A DNA stretch of 5,831 bases from Candidatus Aenigmatarchaeota archaeon (GCA_023134675.1 JAGLUQ010000069.1:1-5831); one strand, 5' to 3'; numbered from the stretch's first letter, positions 1 to 5,789 are shown. Made by a program: numbers and translations. The notes: generated by a model from the sequence alone, not told the origin.

Positions 1-282
1 CGGGTTCTTGTATATGCGCAGGCATCTGAGAACAGCTTTCTTTTTGATGAGCTTGAGATGCTGATGCTGTCTTTTCCTGAAGTTCAGGTAGAAGACGGTT
101 CCACTAATTTTGTATTTCTTATAGAAGAGATTTCCTGGACAGAAAATATCCGTATAAAAACAATAGGGAACGAGACTGAGTTTGATTCTTATGATGAGAC
201 AGAGGTTGTTGCTTTCATCTGCGACAATTCGCATCCTTATGTTGCTTCAACATATATGATCTGCGCGATAAATGATATGTGA
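1..282 (+). CDS. C-terminal part of an unrecognised protein (5' end outside window)
   Basis: The frame is open from the first base to a TGA at 280-282, giving 93 residues. The first ATG (position 58) has no convincing promoter or ribosome binding site, and good coding sequence continues upstream of it, so this is read as the 3' end of a longer gene. The visible part is acidic, with alternating hydrophobic and polar stretches that look like beta strands (for example NFVFLIEEISW and EVVAFICDN). It has two cysteines 13 residues apart close to the C-terminus, at residues 74 and 88 of the fragment. No membrane segment is visible and I do not recognise a family. The stop codon lies 6 bp from the stop of the convergent alaS gene. 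The composition looks like real coding sequence; the function is unknown. Confidence 0.7.
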   Translation, partial: RVLVYAQASENSFLFDELEMLMLSFPEVQVEDGSTNFVFLIEEISWTENIRIKTIGNETEFDSYDETEVVAFICDNSHPYVASTYMICAINDM

Positions 283-290
283 TTGTTTTT
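283..290 (+). terminator. Possible T-tract terminator for the left-edge gene
   Basis: Immediately after the TGA stop the plus strand reads TTGTTTTT, a short T-rich tract of the kind that ends archaeal transcripts without needing a hairpin. It overlaps the last codons of convergent alaS, so both transcripts probably overlap slightly at their 3' ends. The tract is short, so this is a weak call. Confidence 0.25.
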
Positions 291-2898
291 ATCTCACAAC
301 ATTATCTATAAGTTTCCTGAACTCGTCTGACTCTTTTTTGAACCGTATCACAGTCTTGACCAGGTACTCTCTCTGGACACAGAACAGCTGCATGAGCAAG
401 GCGATTATCTGCTCGTCGCCCTCTGCTTTGACTTTGGCTGCCTTCTTTTCTTCAGATTTATATCTGGAATACATCTGTTTTATGTTTGAGACTATACTTG
501 CGTACTTCTCAGGGTCTGTCTTCTCTATCCTCTTTGCGAAGCCTGCAAGACCTGCTATCTTTCTCAGCTCTTTCCAGTCATGGAATAGGATTGAGCATTG
601 CAGTACTATCTCATCGCGACTGATCCCACCTAAAGTTTTGGATATGTCGTCTACAATGTTCTTGAAGTCTTCTTTTTTCTTCTCTGTCCTTTTCCCTGCG
701 ACAAATTCTATGCGGACTATTCCGTCCTGAATCTTTTTGGTGCCAAGAATCTTTATGCATTCTACCTCATCTGTACTCTTGACATGAGTTCCGCCGCATG
801 CTTCTATGTCGAAATCATCTATCTTTACCACGCGCAGGGTTGCTCCGGGGACTGCGCCGCCCTGATACAGGCGGAAGCCGTATCTTTTCTCTGCCTCATC
901 TTTCTGAAGTATGAGCGACTCTACCTTTATGCCGGATGCTATGGTCTTGTTTGACAGATCTTCTATCTTTCTTATTGTCTCGTCATCAAGAGAATCGTAA
1001 TGTGTGATGTCAAGGCGCGCTTTCTTCTCAGTCTTCTCGGCACCTGCCTGCCAGATATGCTCACCTAAAACTTTTCTTGCGGCTCCGTTTATTATGTGTG
1101 TGGCTGTGTGATGCTGTGACAGCTGGATGCGCCTGTTCTTTTCTATTTTCCCTTCTACGGTGTCTCCAGGCTTGAATGTGGGCTTGTTTTCTAGCTCATG
1201 AACCACAACTGCGCCCTGCTTGAATATGTCTATGACAGGCATTCCGCCGAGAGTGCCAAGGTCGTGCACCTGCCCGCCGCTTGTGGGGTAAAAACATGTT
1301 TTGTCTAAAATTACATTGTTTCCAATAATTTTCAAGACTTTTGCTTTAAAATCTAATTTTAGATAATTATCAAAATAACCAACCTGTGTATTTTTAATAC
1401 CTGAAATATTCAATTTTTCTTCTTTTTGTGTCTTGGTTTTAGAAACACTTTTATCATGTCTCTGCGTCACAAGATTATAGAAGTCAGCAGGAACAGATAT
1501 CTTCAGCCCGGATGATTTCAGCATCTCAGGACTTATACCATTTGAGTCATACAGCTCGACAAGCTTTGCGTCTGTGATATTCTTTCCCTGAAGGCTCTGG
1601 ACTATTCTTTGCGATTTCTCTTTTGTCGCGTAATATTTCCGCTTTTCCACCTCAAGTATCTCAGCGACCTCATCAAGATTATCCGAAAGCTCAGGGTACT
1701 GGGGCTTGAGATACTGCGCATGCCTTTTGCAGACATCAAGAAGGTCTATGTCCCAGCCATACTTATTGATGAAATCAAGAGATCTCCTATAAAGGACGCG
1801 AAGATTATAGCCACCTCCAGCATTTGACGGCAGTGCGCCGTCTGTCAGGGCAACAAGAAGCGATCTTGTATGGTCGCAGATTGAGTATATACCCGAAAGA
1901 GGTATTATGTTGTTTTTCAGATCTTTTACTGAATATCCTGTCTTTTTAGCTATAGACTGCCAGGTCTTGTTGATGTCATCAACCTCATCTATATTGAGAT
2001 GGCCAGAATATGGCAGGAATTTTTTGAGCATCTGCCGGTCAGGCCTTATTCCTGATTTCTTGTACAGATGAGAGACGACGGGACCGAAGTTTGCCTCGTA
2101 GCTTGTCTCTGTCCCGTGAGACAGCCATGAACATCTTTCCTGACCCATGCCCATGTCAAGGACTTTTATATCCAGATCGTTGAGATTTCCTGATGCATCA
2201 TTCTCATAGAGCATGTATACCTGATTGCCTATCTCAAGACCGCGCGAGAAGAACTCAATGGACGGGCCAAAGTTACCGCCGCCACCCCAGGCATCCTCGT
2301 GAAAGACAAGCTCTTCTTTGGGCAGCTTCATGCCTTTTGTGAGCCATGCGAAAATGTCGCTGAAATATTTTTCCTGATTGTAATCTTTTGACGGCATGAA
2401 AGCGTGCTGACCAACCATGACAAAGCCTGTGTAATGCCTTCCAGTTATCCCGACATTCTCTATGTCTCCGAATCTCATGCAGAACTGAGGGATGACCAGA
2501 GGGTTTGCAGGCGGTTTTATCTCTCCGGAGACCACATATGGCTGGAAGCCGGCGATTGATGCTATGGTGAAGTCCATAGTAGGGTTCCATCTTGCCACAG
2601 ACGGGTATCTTTTTATCGGCGTGTAGCTTTTGTTTTTGAACATCTTTGAGAACTTCTGCCAGACCTGTATGAAATCCATCTTTTCTTTTGCCGGGCTGTC
2701 GCCGATAAATGAATATCCTCCAGAGCATTCAGGTTCGCCGCAGACATCCCTTTCTGATGCTGACCAGAAGAAGTTGCCGCATACCCTGCATCTGTGCCTT
2801 GAAAGGCCAAGCTCCCTGAAAGTTGATGTGGGGTAATAATTATCCGGATTCTCCTGTGCTTTTTTCCTAAGCAGCCCCTTTATCTTTTTATCGTCCAT
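289..2898 (-). CDS. alaS: Alanyl-tRNA synthetase, archaeal type
   Basis: This enzyme attaches alanine to tRNA-Ala in the cytoplasm and clears mischarged Ser- and Gly-tRNA-Ala through its editing domain. Reading 869 residues from ATG 2898, the order is: an archaeal N-terminal module with Cys37, Cys40, Cys53 and Cys58 followed by GGYSFIGDSP; a class II catalytic core with RWNPTMDF (103-110), RFGDIENVG (142-150) and HEDAWGGGGNFG (200-211); a helical tRNA-recognition region; then an editing domain with FYPTSGG (536-542), HHTATH (596-601) and ACGGTH (700-705). His597, His601, Cys701 and His705 form the expected metal site. The tail after WKELRK (to about 780) is about 89 residues and lacks the glycine-rich end usual for C-Ala. 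A GTG directly precedes the ATG (2901); ATG is preferred because AAAGGT then has the same spacing as in the divergent gene. Residues 487-536 come from an unusually AT-rich stretch. Confidence 0.97.
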   Translation of the reverse strand: MDDKKIKGLLRKKAQENPDNYYPTSTFRELGLSRHRCRVCGNFFWSASERDVCGEPECSGGYSFIGDSPAKEKMDFIQVWQKFSKMFKNKSYTPIKRYPSVARWNPTMDFTIASIAGFQPYVVSGEIKPPANPLVIPQFCMRFGDIENVGITGRHYTGFVMVGQHAFMPSKDYNQEKYFSDIFAWLTKGMKLPKEELVFHEDAWGGGGNFGPSIEFFSRGLEIGNQVYMLYENDASGNLNDLDIKVLDMGMGQERCSWLSHGTETSYEANFGPVVSHLYKKSGIRPDRQMLKKFLPYSGHLNIDEVDDINKTWQSIAKKTGYSVKDLKNNIIPLSGIYSICDHTRSLLVALTDGALPSNAGGGYNLRVLYRRSLDFINKYGWDIDLLDVCKRHAQYLKPQYPELSDNLDEVAEILEVEKRKYYATKEKSQRIVQSLQGKNITDAKLVELYDSNGISPEMLKSSGLKISVPADFYNLVTQRHDKSVSKTKTQKEEKLNISGIKNTQVGYFDNYLKLDFKAKVLKIIGNNVILDKTCFYPTSGGQVHDLGTLGGMPVIDIFKQGAVVVHELENKPTFKPGDTVEGKIEKNRRIQLSQHHTATHIINGAARKVLGEHIWQAGAEKTEKKARLDITHYDSLDDETIRKIEDLSNKTIASGIKVESLILQKDEAEKRYGFRLYQGGAVPGATLRVVKIDDFDIEACGGTHVKSTDEVECIKILGTKKIQDGIVRIEFVAGKRTEKKKEDFKNIVDDISKTLGGISRDEIVLQCSILFHDWKELRKIAGLAGFAKRIEKTDPEKYASIVSNIKQMYSRYKSEEKKAAKVKAEGDEQIIALLMQLFCVQREYLVKTVIRFKKESDEFRKLIDNVVR
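1291..1440. other. AT-rich compositional island inside alaS
   Basis: By hand count this 150-bp stretch is about 22% GC. The 60-bp blocks on either side (1141-1200 and 1501-1560) are about 45-47%. The left boundary is abrupt, near 1290. It encodes residues 487-536, a lysine/asparagine-rich linker running into the first strands of the editing domain, so it coincides with a domain junction. The frame is intact and no stop or repeat is visible. Confidence 0.6.
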
Positions 2899-2905
2899 CA
2901 CTATT

Positions 2906-2911
2906 ACCTTT
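2906..2911 (-). promoter_or_regulatory. Shine-Dalgarno-like site of alaS, decides the start
   Basis: On the minus strand this reads AAAGGT, a partial match to archaeal AGGAGGTGATC. Its final T lies 8 bases before the A of ATG 2898, the same register as the sites before the genes at 3007 and 3561. From the alternative GTG at 2901 the spacing would be only 4 nt between motif and start. Confidence 0.5.
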
Positions 2912-2936
2912 GGATATCATTTATTGTTGAGCTAAC

Positions 2937-2944
2937 TTATTTAA
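2937..2944 (-). promoter_or_regulatory. TATA box of alaS
   Basis: The minus strand reads TTAAATAA, a good archaeal TATA element, centred about 42 bp upstream of ATG 2898. With the usual 26-27 bp to the start site, transcription would begin near 2914. That gives a leader of roughly 16 nt starting almost at the AAAGGT motif. Confidence 0.5.
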
Positions 2945-2956
2945 TGTTTATGCAAT

Positions 2957-2979
2957 GCCCACATTTATTTAAAGTGGGC
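2957..2979. repeat. Inverted repeat enclosing the plus-strand TATA box
   Basis: GCCCAC (2957-2962) and GTGGGC (2974-2979) are perfect 6-bp inverted arms around an 11-bp AT-only spacer. That spacer contains the likely TATA box of the gene at 3007. After one mismatch the symmetry continues for two further pairs (TT with AA). The GC-rich arms stand out in an otherwise AT-rich intergenic region. The layout resembles a dimeric repressor operator covering the TATA box. It lies upstream of both predicted start sites, so it is unlikely to act as an RNA hairpin. Confidence 0.6.
2964..2973 (+). promoter_or_regulatory. TATA box of the four-cysteine gene pair
   Basis: TTTATTTAAA is centred about 38 bp upstream of ATG 3007, placing transcription start near 2995 and leaving a leader of about 12 nt. 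It lies between the arms of the inverted repeat and only about 28 bp, centre to centre, from the minus-strand TATA box of alaS. The two pre-initiation complexes would therefore compete or be co-regulated. Confidence 0.5.
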
Positions 2980-2994
2980 TAAACAATTATTTTC

Positions 2995-2999
2995 AAGGT
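2995..2999 (+). promoter_or_regulatory. Shine-Dalgarno-like site before the gene at 3007
   Basis: AAGGT lies with its T at position -8 relative to the ATG, matching the register of the alaS site. It falls almost at the predicted 5' end of the mRNA. Confidence 0.45.
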
Positions 3000-3006
3000 C
3001 ATTTTC

Positions 3007-3543
3007 ATGGACGATGATATCAAGAAGCTCAACCCTTCCGTGAACTATGATGCCCCACCCATCAAGAAAAACATAAACATTATGCTTGACGAGAGCAGGT
3101 CGAAAAGAGAAGAATACTCATCAGATATTGGTATCAAGAATAACAATGATGAGACTTTTTTCAAATATTTCACATTCATATTGACAATAATATTTATAAT
3201 CATAATTCTCAATATCACGGTCGCATCATACAAGATGATTGACCCTGATCTGTTCTCGCCCTGCAGAAACGTGCTGTCGGATGAGATTATTGATGTATAT
3301 TCAAGTGTAGACAATCAGGAGACTGCCAGGGCTGCGCTGATACAGAGAGTGCCTGGTGAATATTCATTTGTTGAATCCAAGATTGAATCCTGCGGAATTT
3401 ACGGTACATTTTCCTATCATTTCACAGACGGCAATACTACCTATATCGTGTGTGATGATGAGACTGTGACGCACACAGATATGGTCTGCAAGAAACAGAG
3501 AGTTACACAAAGATTTTTTATATCTATAATAACAATCATATAA
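3007..3543 (+). CDS. Single-pass membrane protein with four-cysteine external domain (paralogue A)
   Basis: This 178-residue protein belongs to no family I recognise. Residues 1-50 form a polar, charged, probably flexible cytoplasmic tail rich in Lys, Asp and Asn. Residues 52-74 are a strong membrane segment dominated by isoleucine (FTFILTIIFIIIILNITVAS). The remaining roughly 100 residues should lie outside the cell and carry Cys86, Cys129, Cys149 and Cys161, plus one N-glycosylation sequon (Asn143-Thr-Thr). The protein ends in a short hydrophobic tail, FFISIITII. The next gene encodes a paralogue that aligns without gaps over residues 53-161 with all four cysteines in register (27 of 109 identical by hand count), so the reading frame is real. 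Start: the ATG has a TATA box and AAGGT at proper spacing. The external cysteines could form two disulfides. It probably works with its neighbour in one complex; the activity is unknown. Confidence 0.85.
   Translation: MDDDIKKLNPSVNYDAPPIKKNINIMLDESRSKREEYSSDIGIKNNNDETFFKYFTFILTIIFIIIILNITVASYKMIDPDLFSPCRNVLSDEIIDVYSSVDNQETARAALIQRVPGEYSFVESKIESCGIYGTFSYHFTDGNTTYIVCDDETVTHTDMVCKKQRVTQRFFISIITII
3517..3523 (+). promoter_or_regulatory. Possible internal TATA box for the gene at 3561
   Basis: TTTATAT lies within the last codons of the upstream gene, centred about 41 bp before ATG 3561. This matches the geometry of the two leadered promoters at 2937-2944 and 2964-2973 and predicts a start near 3547. 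The 17-bp intergenic gap also fits simple cotranscription, so this promoter may be extra or accidental in an AT-rich tail. Confidence 0.3.
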
Positions 3544-3552
3544 TTAAGATAC

Positions 3553-3557
3553 TGATC
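3553..3557 (+). promoter_or_regulatory. Weak Shine-Dalgarno-like site before the gene at 3561
   Basis: TGATC matches the 3' half of the archaeal consensus AGGAGGTGATC. Its first T is at -8, so pairing with 16S rRNA would be in the same register as the AAGGT sites before alaS and the gene at 3007. Confidence 0.35.
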
Positions 3558-3560
3558 ATT

Positions 3561-4010
3561 ATGGAAGAAGAAAATGCAGACGATATGATAAGGAAAGAAA
3601 GGCTTGAAAAGTTTTACAAAAGATTATTTCTTGCTATCGCGATTGTTGCATTCTATGCGATAATAAAGCTGACATTTATAGCCACAAGAGATATGGCTCT
3701 TGATGTTGCAATAAATTGCGAGTTTGAGCTTTCAGAATCAGAAGATTATGTCTTCAGCAGAATACGAAATATTGAAGATGCGCAGGATGTCATGACAGAT
3801 CATACAGATGAAAACTTCACATTCATAAAATTCATCCTTGAGCCCTGCGGGGATGGAGGCGGATCAGCATACTATTTCAATACATCAGTACATACATACA
3901 GGCTTTGCGAGGAAGGGACAGTGCAGAAATTTGTTGAAGTGTGCGGGACAAGAGGTTTTACTGGAAAAATACTGAAATCAACTGTAGAATTTCTGGATAT
4001 TGTCCTTTGA
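3561..4010 (+). CDS. Single-pass membrane protein with four-cysteine external domain (paralogue B)
   Basis: This 149-residue protein has no family I recognise. A short basic cytoplasmic tail (RKERLEKFYKR at 11-21) precedes a membrane segment at about 22-41, so the N-terminus should be inside and the rest outside. The external part has Cys53, Cys96, Cys116 and Cys128, and two N-glycosylation sequons (Asn85-Phe-Thr and Asn107-Thr-Ser). Its cysteine spacing, X42, X19 and X11, is identical to that of the upstream protein, offset by 33 residues. Shared motifs include V-[FY]-S-x-[IV]-x-N-x-E-x-A, E-x-C-G-x2-G, Y-x-F-x5-T-Y and C-acidic-acidic-x-T-V. The gene begins 17 bp after the upstream stop and is probably cotranscribed. 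Unlike its partner it has a short N-terminal tail and a less hydrophobic C-terminus. Its stop is 3 bp from the convergent DUF2270-like gene. Function is unknown; a heteromeric envelope complex with its paralogue is my inference. Confidence 0.85.
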   Translation: MEEENADDMIRKERLEKFYKRLFLAIAIVAFYAIIKLTFIATRDMALDVAINCEFELSESEDYVFSRIRNIEDAQDVMTDHTDENFTFIKFILEPCGDGGGSAYYFNTSVHTYRLCEEGTVQKFVEVCGTRGFTGKILKSTVEFLDIVL

Positions 4011-4013
4011 ATA

Positions 4014-4622
4014 TCACTGCTGATGCCTGCTTATGCCCATGCGCATGATTGTCTTTCTTGGCATTACGAACTCATCCCTGCCTTTGTATGCAATCACAGC
4101 CATAATAGCAGATGCTGCCAGGAACACTGCTGATACAATATCTGATGAGAATGCTCCCTGTTCGAGTGCCATAAGGATTGTCGTTATATAGATTATAAGG
4201 ACCATCCAGAAATATGAGCGGTAGAACCTTACATACAGAGACTTTGACTCTGAAAGGACTGTTAGCGGCCGTGACAAGTTCACCACTTCCTCCATCTTGT
4301 CTGTATCTATATGCCTTGATGCGAGAGCAGATGACATGCCTTTTTCCAGCTCGCTCTCTTTAAGGGACCAGAACATGTAGTATATGTATCTTCTTGCTTC
4401 CTTAAGCCAGAAAGTTATGACGAAAAATAGAGACAGAGGTATCAAATAATATGCTATGCCTGCATTTATCATCAGAGACAGGGCAAGTACAAGAATACCG
4501 ACACTCCAGCCGGTGGAATTGTCAATCCTGTCCATTTCCTTGTTCCTGTTGTGGACATAGCCCATATAGAGCTGGCTGTAGAGCCTTGATGCCGAGTCGT
4601 CTGTGAGCGGAATCTTTGACAT
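4014..4622 (-). CDS. DUF2270-like integral membrane protein
   Basis: This 202-residue protein has four predicted membrane segments, at about 39-55, 57-73, 135-153 and 161-179. It matches my memory of the DUF2270 family of predicted membrane proteins: a polar N-terminus with Y-x-G-x-V followed by MDRIDNSTGWSVG (30-42), a tight hairpin, then the signature EARRYIYYMFW (75-85), a polar central helix region, and RFYRSYFW (132-139) at the third segment. The family has no established biochemical role, so none is assigned. The paired hairpins with a conserved charged EARRY motif at the membrane face suggest a structural or regulatory membrane role. The start at ATG 4622 is supported by a TATA box centred 27 bp upstream with no Shine-Dalgarno motif, as for a leaderless mRNA. 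The MscS-like gene lies 51 bp upstream in the same direction. Confidence 0.8.
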   Translation of the reverse strand: MSKIPLTDDSASRLYSQLYMGYVHNRNKEMDRIDNSTGWSVGILVLALSLMINAGIAYYLIPLSLFFVITFWLKEARRYIYYMFWSLKESELEKGMSSALASRHIDTDKMEEVVNLSRPLTVLSESKSLYVRFYRSYFWMVLIIYITTILMALEQGAFSSDIVSAVFLAASAIMAVIAYKGRDEFVMPRKTIMRMGISRHQQ

Positions 4623-4645
4623 GATAATATGTTGTCTGTGTCTTG

Positions 4646-4652
4646 TATATAT
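4646..4652 (-). promoter_or_regulatory. TATA box of the DUF2270-like gene, leaderless geometry
   Basis: On the minus strand ATATATA is preceded by the purine-rich AAAAACAC, a plausible BRE. The element is centred at 4649, 27 bp upstream of the A of ATG 4622, so transcription should start at or next to the start codon. No ribosome binding site is visible in between. Confidence 0.55.
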
Positions 4653-4673
4653 GTGTTTTTAAGAAACTGTTAT

Positions 4674-5759
4674 CTATTTCTGCTGTATTATAGTCCTTGT
4701 CGGGAAAGGTATGTCAATCTTGTTCTTTTTGAATTCCTTGTCTATCGCTGTGTTTATCTTGTCGATTATCACATACTTGTCTTTGGGCTCTCTTACCCAC
4801 ATGATTATCGCAAAGTCAAGGCTTGATTCACCGTGATTGTCAAAACGGACATTTGGCTCAGGATCATCAAGGACTTCATCCAGAGATTTTACTATCTTCA
4901 TGAGGACTCTTTTCACTTTCGCTACATCGGAGCCGTATGCGACGCCAATCGGTATCTTGACCATCATCTTTGAGTTTGGATAGTTGTAGTTTGTTATCTT
5001 GCTGTTGGCTATCTGGCTGTTAGGTATGATTATCATGTTGTTGTAGAAGTTGCGTATCCTTGTGCTTCTCAATCCCACCTCTTCAACTATGCCTATCTCT
5101 CCCACTCCAATCTCTATCCTGTCGCCTTTCTTGAATGGCTTGTCAAAGTAGATGGACATGCCGCCGAAAAGATGTGATATGGTGTCTTTTGCGGCGAAGG
5201 CGACGGCAAAGCCGAGTATTCCGGCCGATGCAAGAACAGGGGTTATGTCAAAATTCCAGATGCCTTTCATTATGATCATGAGACCTATAAAGACCAATAC
5301 AATGCTTGTGATGTTCTTTACGAGAGGGAAAATCTCATCATCAAGGTCTGTCTTTGTCTTTTTTGTGATTTGTATGAACACATTGTCGAAAAGGATCTTG
5401 TTTATCTTCAATGTCGAAAAAATCCAGATGAGGATAAGGACTGTTAAAAGTATATTATTGATGGCTGCAAGATACTGTCCTGCAGAATATATAACTTCAA
5501 GAGCGACATAGGCACCTAAGATAAGAACTGAATAGAAGATCGGCTTTTTCAGCGCTGTGATGATAAGATCATCAAAATTGAACTTTGTCTTTTTTGTCAG
5601 GCGCTTGAATATCTTCTCGAAGATGAAGTCTACGATGTGGGCAAGGATGAAAGATGAGAACAGGATGACTGCTGCTGTGATGATTGCTGATTCGTATGTA
5701 CCTGCTGAGATTCCTATGTATGAGTCTATGTAGTTTGAGATTGTTTCGTTTAGAGGCAT
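4674..5759 (-). CDS. mscS: MscS-family small-conductance mechanosensitive channel
   Basis: This channel opens under membrane tension to release solutes during hypo-osmotic shock. From ATG 5759 it has 361 residues, the size of the Methanocaldococcus MscS-like channels. Membrane helices lie at about 24-44, 74-92, 97-116 and 150-166. The Gly/Ala-rich pore helix follows at about 173-196 (ASAGILGFAVAFAAKDT), then the beta domain with YFDKPFKKGDRIEIG (204-218), GIVEEVGLRSTRIR (223-236) and IIIPNSQIANSKITNY (243-258), then the alpha/beta cage domain to the end. These are diagnostic for the family. A longer reading from TTG 5780 (368 residues) is possible but would start immediately beside the TATA box; ATG 5759 sits exactly 27 bp from that box and is preferred. 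The motif TKKTK-x3-DD occurs twice, 77 residues apart (about 55 and 132), suggesting a duplicated helical hairpin. The gene stops 51 bp before the DUF2270-like start. Confidence 0.95.
   Translation of the reverse strand: MPLNETISNYIDSYIGISAGTYESAIITAAVILFSSFILAHIVDFIFEKIFKRLTKKTKFNFDDLIITALKKPIFYSVLILGAYVALEVIYSAGQYLAAINNILLTVLILIWIFSTLKINKILFDNVFIQITKKTKTDLDDEIFPLVKNITSIVLVFIGLMIIMKGIWNFDITPVLASAGILGFAVAFAAKDTISHLFGGMSIYFDKPFKKGDRIEIGVGEIGIVEEVGLRSTRIRNFYNNMIIIPNSQIANSKITNYNYPNSKMMVKIPIGVAYGSDVAKVKRVLMKIVKSLDEVLDDPEPNVRFDNHGESSLDFAIIMWVREPKDKYVIIDKINTAIDKEFKKNKIDIPFPTRTIIQQK
5352..5597. repeat. In-frame internal repeat in mscS (copies 5352-5366 and 5583-5597)
   Basis: The 15-bp sequence CTTTGTCTTTTTTGT occurs at 5352-5366 and again at 5583-5597, exactly 231 bp (77 codons) apart. 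Both copies encode part of a TKKTK-x3-DD segment lying between membrane helices. The protein match extends further (FDD and LDD, then a shared lysine), so this may mark an ancient duplication of a two-helix unit. A strong constraint on the loop sequence is the alternative. Confidence 0.5.
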
Positions 5760-5782
5760 AGATGATTGTTTGTAGAACAAGG

Positions 5783-5789
5783 TATTTAT
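5783..5789 (-). promoter_or_regulatory. TATA box of mscS, leaderless geometry
   Basis: On the minus strand ATAAATA is centred at 5786, 27 bp upstream of the A of ATG 5759. This is the same distance as in the DUF2270-like gene. It implies a leaderless transcript and argues against the in-frame TTG at 5780, which lies only 3 bp from the element. Upstream (5790-5831) I see an AC/CT-rich stretch but no other gene or clear operator. Confidence 0.55.

Noticed and set aside
220..266. Resemblance of the last cysteine pair of the left-edge protein to the last pair of the four-cysteine proteins
   Set aside because: The local look is similar (C-D-N versus C-D-D, ending M-[IV]-C), but the spacing is 13 rather than 11 residues and the other two cysteines and motifs are absent. 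Chance similarity is more likely.
272..730. Open frame of 152 codons on the plus strand opposite the end of alaS
   Set aside because: It lies entirely antisense to conserved synthetase sequence and has no promoter or ribosome binding site; it is a shadow of the real gene.
2273..2836. Several open frames of 65-151 codons on both strands over the start of alaS
   Set aside because: All overlap the catalytic core, which has unmistakable class II motifs in the chosen frame. Their translations are low-complexity Arg/His/Cys-rich shadows.
2899..3006. T-box, riboswitch or attenuator upstream of alaS
   Set aside because: The predicted alaS leader is only about 16 nt, too short for a structured RNA, and the only inverted repeat lies upstream of the predicted start site.
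3045..3314. Minus-strand open frame of 89 codons across the first four-cysteine gene
   Set aside because: The plus-strand frame is confirmed by gapless alignment with its paralogue. The minus frame has hydrophobic runs only because the membrane segment is encoded opposite.
5152..5511. Plus-strand open frame of 119 codons opposite mscS
   Set aside because: It lies antisense to the pore helix and loop region of a clear MscS protein, with no initiation signals.
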